NCBI GenBank assembly: GCA_944391255.1
Contig: CALXSW010000081.1
Location: forward strand, 1 to 5,091
Length of the DNA: 5,091 nucleotides
Direction of reading: 5' to 3'
Origin: an uncultured Clostridia bacterium
GTDB taxonomy: Bacteria > Bacillota > Clostridia > UBA1381
Numbering within the stretch: position 1 is the stretch's first letter; the number at the start of each line of letters is the position of its first letter. The position numbers and the translations under genes were made by a program. This document shows positions 1-5,091 of the stretch, one piece after another. The notes beneath the pieces are model-generated. The model saw only the letters and a program-made list of their open reading frames with translations. It did not search any database and was not told the origin of the DNA.

Positions 1-831
1 ATTATTTCTCTTAAACTCCTCCGGAGATGCTTCAACATATTTCTTGAATGCTCTGAAAAACGTTGAATATTCCCTAAATCCGCACATCCAAAATATATCG
101 TTCGGATTTTTTCCGGACAGCAGTAAATTCTTCGCGAGTATTATTCGCCGCATATTTATATATTCTGTTATTTTAATACCCGTTTCTTTTTTGAAAAGCC
201 GGCTCAGATATGTTTTATCGAGATGCACATATTCCGACAGCTCATCCATCGTCATATTGCGCGAAAAATTATCGTCTATATACTGATATATCCTCTTTAT
301 ATGCTTGTTTCCATGCTCATCATTTATCAGAAATTCATTCTGCATTATCTCACTCAGCTTCACAACGAGCTGAGCCGCATAGAGCTTTACCATGAAATCA
401 GTTATCTCCGTTGGATGCTTCGTATACGATTCTATACCGGAAAATATATCTGTGAGCTTATATTTCCCGACAATATCAGCCGGTATCCTGTTGTTTTCAC
501 CGAACCGGCGCGCGTTCAGCACCGAAAGTATATTCGGCCGCAGCTCCTCTACAAAATCGGCGCGTATCTGCAAAAACTGGCGCTCGTAAACGCTTCTCTT
601 AGGAAACGTTATATAATGAAACTCATACGGATTTGTGACCATAAGATCACCGGGCAAAAACTCATACTCTCTGCCCTCAACATTATACAGTCCCTTCCCG
701 TCAACGAGCTGTAAAAATTCATAATATATATGCATATGATTTCCAAGCAATGGCCCGTCCGGATATCCTGTTCTATACGTATATGTAAAGAGCCTGTCAC
801 GCATAGTGTATCTTACAGTCCTGTCTTCCAT
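1..831 (-). CDS. AraC-family transcriptional regulator (3' end cut by window edge)
   Basis: Reading the minus strand from the ATG at 831-829 gives 277 codons with no stop before the left edge. The N-terminal part looks like a cupin-type ligand-sensing domain: H32-M-H34 and E38, then G53 and PGDL at 60-63, and H72 after N67-P68. The C-terminal part, about residues 177-277, is the AraC/XylS DNA-binding domain. Its first helix-turn-helix is near 193-218 (MTMDELSEYV, then TYLSRLFKKETG). The second is near 242-275 and ends in FFRAFKKY and SPEEFKR. Because SPEEFKR normally sits within a few residues of the end of such proteins, little is likely missing. The start is supported by GGGGAG at 840-845, eight bases upstream; an in-frame ATG at 849-847 has no ribosome site. 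Such proteins usually activate sugar-uptake or metabolic genes as cytoplasmic regulators, but the ligand and targets cannot be read here. The second motif is atypical, with IFWMCGF where IAxxVGF is usual. Confidence 0.93.
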   Translation of the reverse strand, partial: MEDRTVRYTMRDRLFTYTYRTGYPDGPLLGNHMHIYYEFLQLVDGKGLYNVEGREYEFLPGDLMVTNPYEFHYITFPKRSVYERQFLQIRADFVEELRPNILSVLNARRFGENNRIPADIVGKYKLTDIFSGIESYTKHPTEITDFMVKLYAAQLVVKLSEIMQNEFLINDEHGNKHIKRIYQYIDDNFSRNMTMDELSEYVHLDKTYLSRLFKKETGIKITEYINMRRIILAKNLLLSGKNPNDIFWMCGFREYSTFFRAFKKYVEASPEEFKRNN

Positions 832-839
832 ATTTTCAT

Positions 840-845
840 CTCCCC
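840..845 (-). promoter_or_regulatory. Shine-Dalgarno site of the AraC-family gene
   Basis: The minus strand reads GGGGAG here, with an eight-base spacer before the ATG at 831. It decides between two in-frame starts: the ATG at 849-847 lies upstream of it and has only a T-rich and A-rich stretch before it. Confidence 0.7.
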
Positions 846-855
846 GCATTTTTCT

Positions 856-906
856 AAAAAACGGAGTACCGCATCATCAATTATAAATGAGCGGTACTCC
901 GTTTTT
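856..906 (-). terminator. Strong intrinsic terminator after purL
   Basis: Positions 857-872 and 891-906 are perfect inverted complements, giving a 16-bp stem around an 18-base loop. The inner part of the stem is GC-rich (CGGAGTACCGC on the plus strand), and on the minus strand the 3' arm ends in six T (861-856). The loop can add a short extension (874-877 with 887-890). It lies 58 bp beyond the purL stop codon, so it should end the purL transcript. The arms begin and end in A and T runs, so it would also work on the plus strand, but no plus-strand gene runs into it. It ends only about 11 bases before the Shine-Dalgarno site of the AraC-family gene, so it also separates that gene from purL. 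Confidence 0.88.
880..885 (-). promoter_or_regulatory. Candidate -10 box (TATAAT) in the terminator loop
   Basis: The minus strand reads a perfect TATAAT within the loop of the terminator. Transcription would start near 873, at the beginning of the second stem arm, giving a leader of about 40 bases for the AraC-family gene. No good -35 box lies 16-18 bases upstream (ATAAAA at 908-903 is the 17-base option) and there is no extended-10 TG, so the call is weak. In AT-rich DNA such a hexamer can occur by chance. Confidence 0.25.
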
Positions 907-934
907 ATGCTGTATGCGCGCCTATGCCGCATAA

Positions 935-953
935 TATATCAATTGTATATCAA
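935..953 (-). repeat. Tandem 8-bp direct repeat upstream of the AraC-family gene
   Basis: The minus strand carries TTGATATA twice (953-946 and 942-935), separated by three bases, so the period is 11 bp, about one helical turn. It sits between the purL stop and the terminator, about 105 bp upstream of the AraC-family start. Same-face repeats of this kind can be protein-binding sites, but the sequence is AT-rich and low in complexity, so chance is possible. Confidence 0.4.
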
Positions 954-963
954 CGCTCCGCTA

Positions 964-3900
964 TTATTTAAAATAGTTCACGCCTGCTTCAAACAGCTTC
1001 TGATCCTTAGCGCCAGGAACATTGAACGCGATATTGTCACCGATACGCTCACTGTGACCCATCTTGCCCAATACTCTTCCGTCAGGGCTTGTTATACCCT
1101 CGATAGCAGCGATAGATCCGTTAGGATTCCATTCGCCGTCATAAGTAGCCTTGCCGTCAAGACCTACATACTGAGTAGCTATCTGACCATTTGCCGCAAG
1201 AGCTGCCACCTGCTCAGGTGACGCGATAAATCTTCCCTCGCCATGCGACAGCGCGATAGTGTGGATATCGCCTGTTTCAACATTAGCAAACCATGGAGAT
1301 TTGTTTGACGCAACTCTTGTATACGCCATTCTTGATATATGTCTGCCGATAGTGTTAAATGTAAGTGTCGGCATGCTGTCATCAAGATCTCTGATCTCAC
1401 CGTAAGGAACAAGTCCGAGCTTTACAAGCGCCTGGAAACCGTTACAGATGCCAAGCATAAGACCATCACGGTTCTTGAGCATATTCATTACAGCCTCTTT
1501 TACCTGCGGATTTCTAAATGCTGTAGCGATAAACTTTCCTGAACCCTCTGGCTCATCACCGCCTGAAAATCCACCAGGGATCATCACGATCTGTGAATTA
1601 TCTATTCTCTTCTTCATCTCCGCGAGAGATTCCTCAACGTCCGCGCCCGAAAGATTGCGTACAACAAATACATCTGCCACGCCGCCGGCTCTTTCAAATA
1701 CTCTTGCCGTGTCGTATTCACAGTTTGTTCCCGGGAATACAGGTATAAATATTCTCGGCTTTGCGAACTTCTCTGTCGCTACAGTTATATTTCTCTTATC
1801 ATAACTGTATGTCTCAGGAGTTCCCTCATAGCTTCCGGCAGTTGTAGGATATATCTTTTCAAGCGGCTTTCTCCATGCTGCGCATGCCTCAGCGAGATCA
1901 AGCTCAACTCCGCATGCTGATAATACCTGCTTATCTGTAACCTCACCTATTACGATACCGCCTTCTATTTCTTCATCAGCCTCAACTACTATTGAGCCTA
2001 CAGGAGCGTTAAAGAGCATATCTGCTGTAACGTTATCGTTAAGCACAGCGCCAAGCATATTACCGAACGCTGACTTTGCTACTACCTCCGCAAGACCAAA
2101 TCCCTTTACTGCTGTAGCAGACAATACCTTGCCCGCCACCATAGCAGCATGAACTGTTTCATACATAGCCATGAGCTTTTCAAAATCAGGCAGCTCATTT
2201 TCATCCATTACAAGCGGGAAGTATATGAGCTTTGATCCTGCCTTTGTATATTCCTGTGAATATACGGCGTCTGCCTTTGCCGGGGCAACAGCGAAAGATG
2301 TCAGAGTTGGCGGGACATCAAGATCGTTGAACGAGCCGCTCATCGAGTCCTTGCCGCCTATAGCAGCGATACCGAGAGCGAGCTGTGTCTTATACGCGCC
2401 TAAGAGAGCCGCAAACGGCTTGCCCCATCTCTTTTTATCTGTTCCAAGTCTTTCAAAATATTCCTGGAATGTGAGATATATCGTCTTATAATCAGCGCCG
2501 AGAGCGACAGCCTTTGAAACTGATTCAACTATCGCGTATGACGCGCCGTGATACGGACTCCACTTCGATATTTCCGGATTGTATCCGAACGACATTATAG
2601 TCGCTGAATTTGTCTGTCCCTCAAGCACTGGCACTTTTGCGACCATACCGTCTGTAGGCGTGAGCTGATATTTTCCGCCAAACGGCATAAGCACTGAACC
2701 TGCTCCGATAGTTGAGTCAAATTTTTCAGACAATCCCTTCTGTGAGCATACGTTGAGGTCTGAAAGTATTTCCATCCATTTAGCCTTTACATCAGACGGA
2801 GCAGCCTTCTTTAGAACGCAGTTTTCAGCGTCAGGCAATACTACCTCTACATCTGTATTCTTTGTAGCTCCGTTTGTGTTAAGGAAATCTCTTGATATAT
2901 CACATATCGTCTTTCCTCTCCAGCTCATCTGGAGTCTGTTAAGATCTGTTACCTCCGCAACGATAGTTGCCTCGAGGTTTTCCTCATTAGCATATTTTAT
3001 AAACTTTTCAGCATCTTCAGCGCGTACAACAACAGCCATTCTTTCCTGTGACTCACTTATAGCAAGCTCTGTGCCGTCAAGTCCCTCATATTTCTTAGGC
3101 ACCTTGTCAAGATCGATCGTAAGACCGTCAGCAAGCTCGCCTATAGCGACAGATACGCCGCCAGCGCCAAAGTCGTTACATCTCTTTATCAGCGTCGTAA
3201 CTTTATTGTCCCTAAACAATCTCTGCAGCTTTCTTTCTACAGGTGGATTACCCTTCTGAACCTCTGAACCGCATGTAACAACTGATTCTTCAGTGTGTGC
3301 CTTTGATGAGCCTGTAGCTCCGCCGATACCGTCACGGCCTGTGCGTCCGCCAAGAAGCACGATAACGTCACCTTTTGACGGCACCTCTCTTATAACGTTA
3401 GCCTTAGGAGCCGCGCCTATAACAGCGCCTATCTCCATTCTCTTTGCAACATATCCCTCATCGTATATTTCCTGTACCTGACCTGTAGCAAGACCTATCT
3501 GGTTGCCGTATGAGCTGTAGCCTGATGACGCCTTCTTTGTGATCTTTCTCTGCATGAGCTTTCCCGGAATAGTTTCCTTTAATGACTTTCTCGGATCTCC
3601 GGCGCCCGTTACACGCATAGCCTGATACACATATGAACGGCCTGACAGCGGGTCACGGATCGCTCCGCCAAGACATGTGGCAGCGCCGCCGAACGGCTCT
3701 ATTTCAGTCGGGTGATTGTGAGTTTCATTCTTGAACATTATGAGCCAGTCCTCTTCCTTGCCGTTTACCTCTACAGGCATAACGATCGAGCAGGCGTTTA
3801 TCTCCTCTGACTCATCGATTTCCTTAAGCAAGCCCTTAGCCTTGAGCTGCTTTACTATTATAGTAGCCATATTCATAAGACAGATATTTCTGTCAGCAGA

Positions 3901-4692
3901 ATAGAGCTTTGATTTTGCTTCCTTGTATTCCTCATATGCGGCAGCGATAACGTCGCCGTACTTGCCGTTTCCTATAGTTACATCATTGATCTTTGTTGAG
4001 AATGTCGTATGTCTGCAATGGTCTGACCAATATGTGTCGATCATTCTAAGCTCTGTGACTGTAGGATCTCTCTTTTCTGTGTCCCTGAAATATTCACGGC
4101 AGAATTTCAGATCGTCAAGATCCATAGCAAATCCCATACTTGAAAGGAACTCGTTCATTGCCGCCTCGTCCATATCGTTAAAGCCGTCTACCGTCTTTAC
4201 ATCTTCCGGATAGTCAACAGCCATATCAAGAGAATCAGGCTTTTCCATAGCAGCCTCACGCGATTCGACAGGGTTTATAACATACGGCTTTACCTCCGCA
4301 AATTCCTCGTCTGACACGTCGCCTATAAGCACATATACCTTAGCATATCTTACGCGCGGTCTTTCCTTTGCTGTGAGGATAGATATACATTCCTCCGCGC
4401 TTGCCGCTCTCTGGTCAAACTGTCCCGGCAATGACTCAACAGCAAAAACCTTGCCCTCGCTTATCTCGATATTTTCATCGTAAGCGTTGTCAACAGGCGG
4501 TTCTGAGAATATAAGGCATCTCGCCTTTTCATATTCCTCATCTGTAACGCCCTCAACATCATATCTGTTGATTATGCGAACATCCTTCAAGCCCTTCATG
4601 TTAAGGTTTTCCTTAAGATCAGCGAGCATTTCTTTTGCTTCAATATCGAAGCCCGCTTTCTTTTCAACATAAATTCTTCTTACATCTGCCAT
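964..4692 (-). CDS. purL: Phosphoribosylformylglycinamidine synthase (single-chain FGAM synthase)
   Basis: Catalyses step four of de novo purine synthesis in the cytoplasm: FGAR, glutamine and ATP give FGAM, glutamate, ADP and phosphate. The 1242-residue chain is complete and joins the synthetase to the glutaminase, which is a separate PurQ in bacteria with split enzymes. An N-terminal PurS-like region covers roughly residues 1-150. The first synthetase half carries SDHCRHTTF (223-231), NETHNHPTE (322-330), the GGATGSSKAH loop (457-466) and DFGAGG (507-512). The second half carries TPTDGMVAKVP (678-688), SPYHGA (712-717) and GGKDSMSGSF (779-788). The class I glutaminase spans about 979-1242: FPGTNCEYDTA (986-996), GGFSGGDEP (1040-1048) and LGICNGFQ (1080-1087). 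Its inferred triad is C1083, H1213 and E1215, the last two in MGHSER, which replaces the enterobacterial HPER wording. AGAAAGGA at 4702-4709 lies nine bases before the ATG. It ends in TAA and no frameshift or missing key residue is seen. Confidence 0.98.
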   Translation of the reverse strand: MADVRRIYVEKKAGFDIEAKEMLADLKENLNMKGLKDVRIINRYDVEGVTDEEYEKARCLIFSEPPVDNAYDENIEISEGKVFAVESLPGQFDQRAASAEECISILTAKERPRVRYAKVYVLIGDVSDEEFAEVKPYVINPVESREAAMEKPDSLDMAVDYPEDVKTVDGFNDMDEAAMNEFLSSMGFAMDLDDLKFCREYFRDTEKRDPTVTELRMIDTYWSDHCRHTTFSTKINDVTIGNGKYGDVIAAAYEEYKEAKSKLYSADRNICLMNMATIIVKQLKAKGLLKEIDESEEINACSIVMPVEVNGKEEDWLIMFKNETHNHPTEIEPFGGAATCLGGAIRDPLSGRSYVYQAMRVTGAGDPRKSLKETIPGKLMQRKITKKASSGYSSYGNQIGLATGQVQEIYDEGYVAKRMEIGAVIGAAPKANVIREVPSKGDVIVLLGGRTGRDGIGGATGSSKAHTEESVVTCGSEVQKGNPPVERKLQRLFRDNKVTTLIKRCNDFGAGGVSVAIGELADGLTIDLDKVPKKYEGLDGTELAISESQERMAVVVRAEDAEKFIKYANEENLEATIVAEVTDLNRLQMSWRGKTICDISRDFLNTNGATKNTDVEVVLPDAENCVLKKAAPSDVKAKWMEILSDLNVCSQKGLSEKFDSTIGAGSVLMPFGGKYQLTPTDGMVAKVPVLEGQTNSATIMSFGYNPEISKWSPYHGASYAIVESVSKAVALGADYKTIYLTFQEYFERLGTDKKRWGKPFAALLGAYKTQLALGIAAIGGKDSMSGSFNDLDVPPTLTSFAVAPAKADAVYSQEYTKAGSKLIYFPLVMDENELPDFEKLMAMYETVHAAMVAGKVLSATAVKGFGLAEVVAKSAFGNMLGAVLNDNVTADMLFNAPVGSIVVEADEEIEGGIVIGEVTDKQVLSACGVELDLAEACAAWRKPLEKIYPTTAGSYEGTPETYSYDKRNITVATEKFAKPRIFIPVFPGTNCEYDTARVFERAGGVADVFVVRNLSGADVEESLAEMKKRIDNSQIVMIPGGFSGGDEPEGSGKFIATAFRNPQVKEAVMNMLKNRDGLMLGICNGFQALVKLGLVPYGEIRDLDDSMPTLTFNTIGRHISRMAYTRVASNKSPWFANVETGDIHTIALSHGEGRFIASPEQVAALAANGQIATQYVGLDGKATYDGEWNPNGSIAAIEGITSPDGRVLGKMGHSERIGDNIAFNVPGAKDQKLFEAGVNYFK

Positions 4693-4701
4693 ATTATTTT
4701 A

Positions 4702-4709
4702 TCCTTTCT
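4702..4709 (-). promoter_or_regulatory. Shine-Dalgarno site of purL
   Basis: The minus strand reads AGAAAGGA, ending nine bases before the ATG at 4692. The bases between are all A or T, which favours an unpaired start region. It supports the chosen purL start, and the MADVRRIYVEK N-terminus also looks like a natural beginning for this family. Confidence 0.65.
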
Positions 4710-4711
4710 GC

Positions 4712-4766
4712 GATCATGCCGCATTGAGTTTCTATGATCTAAGAAAACATCTGTCAGGATCATGCC
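4712..4766 (-). repeat. Repeated 9-mer GGCATGATC in the purL leader
   Basis: The minus strand has GGCATGATC at 4766-4758 and again at 4720-4712, in direct orientation with a 46-bp period. Between them, GATCAT at 4739-4734 is complementary to the ATGATC part of both copies. Pairing with the second copy would put a six-bp hairpin immediately before the purL Shine-Dalgarno site. A regulatory role is only a guess. Confidence 0.4.
4729..4757 (-). promoter_or_regulatory. Candidate sigma-70-type promoter of purL
   Basis: The minus strand shows CTGACA (4757-4752), five of six matches to TTGACA, then a 17-base spacer and TAGAAA (4734-4729), four of six matches to TATAAT. Transcription would start near 4722, leaving a leader of about 30 bases that includes the Shine-Dalgarno site. 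The spacing is ideal but the -10 box is weak. It overlaps the hairpin that follows the upstream gene. I do not see a purine riboswitch: with this start, the leader is too short to hold one. Confidence 0.35.
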
Positions 4767-4782
4767 TTACATTGTTTTCTTA
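4740..4782 (-). terminator. Possible weak terminator after the histidine-phosphatase gene
   Basis: Positions 4740-4749 pair with 4773-4782 (10 bp, AT-rich, AAGAAAACA against TGTTTTCTT). Inside this, 4753-4758 can pair with 4765-4770 with one mismatch around a six-base loop. On the minus strand the inner, GC-containing hairpin is followed shortly by TGTTTTCTT, the usual order for an intrinsic terminator. The stem uses the TAA stop codon of the upstream gene as its first bases. The inner stem is short and the T tract is interrupted, so some read-through into purL is plausible. Confidence 0.4.
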
Positions 4783-5091
4783 TATATTCAGATATTTCAA
4801 TACGCCGCATTTTTTTGCGTTATCGTATTCTATAACTGCCATAGCGGCGTTGTTCATGGTGAACCTCCAGCTCTCCTCAAGAGTGAGATTTAAGCAATAC
4901 GATATTATATGCCGCGCCGTGCCAAGATGCGTAACGACAAAAACCGTCTTCCCGTCATTTTCTGACAATATCGCTTTCATAGACTCGTTCACTCTCTCCT
5001 GCACCGTTGCGGAGCTTTCTCCGCCCGGCACCGTGTACCCGGTAAAATCATTCTGCCACAGACCATACCGTTCCGGATCAGCCGCCTCTAT
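4780..5091 (-). CDS. Histidine phosphatase family protein (5' part outside window)
   Basis: The minus-strand frame is open from the right edge to a TAA at 4782-4780, showing 103 C-terminal residues. They match the second half of the phosphoglycerate-mutase-like histidine phosphatases. PGGES at visible residues 22-26 followed by VQERV is the usual P-x-GES...R element with an active-site Glu. VVTHLGTAR at 52-60 holds the second catalytic His (H55), in the place where many members have SHG. The N-terminal RHG motif that carries the phosphorylated His would lie beyond the window. A GTG at 5031-5029 could be taken for a start, but the family-like sequence (GLWQNDFTGYT) continues upstream of it in the same frame, so the gene is cut by the window rather than short. 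Members include alpha-ribazole phosphatase (CobC), broad phosphatases and cofactor-dependent mutases; the substrate cannot be settled from this part. Its stop is 87 bp before the purL start, same strand. Confidence 0.88.
   Translation of the reverse strand: MEAADPERYGLWQNDFTGYTVPGGESSATVQERVNESMKAILSENDGKTVFVVTHLGTARHIISYCLNLTLEESWRFTMNNAAMAVIEYDNAKKCGVLKYLNI

Noticed and set aside
223..714. A 163-codon plus-strand open frame opposite the AraC-family gene.
   Set aside because: It is antisense to a convincing regulator, has no ribosome site or recognisable motif, and its residue make-up looks like mirrored coding sequence.
730..1221. A 163-codon plus-strand open frame crossing the regulator start, the terminator and the purL end.
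   Set aside because: It runs through a strong terminator hairpin and overlaps two real genes on the other strand; no motif or ribosome site supports it.
1210..1420. Loss of a catalytic residue in the PurL glutaminase because HPER is replaced by HSER.
   Set aside because: The His and Glu of the triad (H1213, E1215) are kept; only the Pro between them differs, and I recall MGHSER as the normal wording in this clostridial type.
2753..3259. A 168-codon Ser-rich plus-strand open frame inside purL.
   Set aside because: It is the complement of conserved purL codons; the Ser richness follows from the reversed sequence.
4693..4779. A purine or other riboswitch before purL.
   Set aside because: The gap is only 87 bp, part of it is taken by the hairpin of the upstream gene, and I see no conserved aptamer core.
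4780..5031. An 83-residue protein starting at the GTG at 5031.
   Set aside because: The same frame continues with family-like sequence to the window edge, so this is the tail of a longer histidine phosphatase and not a small gene.
1..5091. A mobile element, CRISPR array, tRNA, rRNA or new defence system.
   Set aside because: No transposase or integrase, no regularly spaced repeats and no RNA-gene folds were seen; nearly all the sequence is explained by three ordinary genes.

Overview
The window looks like a piece of a Firmicutes chromosome, most likely class Clostridia and possibly Lachnospiraceae. This rests on one marker: the central gene encodes the long single-chain type of FGAM synthase whose wording (for example SDHCRHTTF, GLDGTELAISESQERM, MGHSER) I associate with clostridia. 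Purine-rich Shine-Dalgarno sites and frequent AGA and ATA codons fit. The family-level placement is from memory of related proteins, not a search.

All genes lie on the minus strand, so transcription runs from the right edge to the left. From right to left: (1) the C-terminal part of a histidine-phosphatase (phosphoglycerate-mutase-like) protein, 4780-5091, entering across the right edge; (2) an 87-bp gap with a weak hairpin, a plausible promoter and a repeated 9-mer; (3) a complete purL-type gene, 964-4692, 1242 residues, encoding both the synthetase and the glutaminase parts of phosphoribosylformylglycinamidine synthase; (4) a 132-bp gap with a strong 16-bp-stem terminator and an 8-bp tandem direct repeat; (5) an AraC-family regulator, 1-831, with an N-terminal cupin sensor and C-terminal double helix-turn-helix, running off the left edge very near its natural end.

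purL appears to be its own transcription unit. No other purine gene adjoins it, a strong terminator follows it and a possible promoter precedes it. The neighbours do not look functionally linked to purine synthesis, and the target of the AraC regulator is not visible. The genes are ordinary and I see no sign of a mobile element, CRISPR array, RNA gene or new multi-gene system. The most interesting details are in the two intergenic gaps: a perfect TATAAT in the loop of the purL terminator that could let the downstream regulator gene start transcription past the hairpin's first arm, the tandem repeat upstream of it, and possible alternative pairings in the purL leader. No stretch longer than 300 bases lacks a gene.
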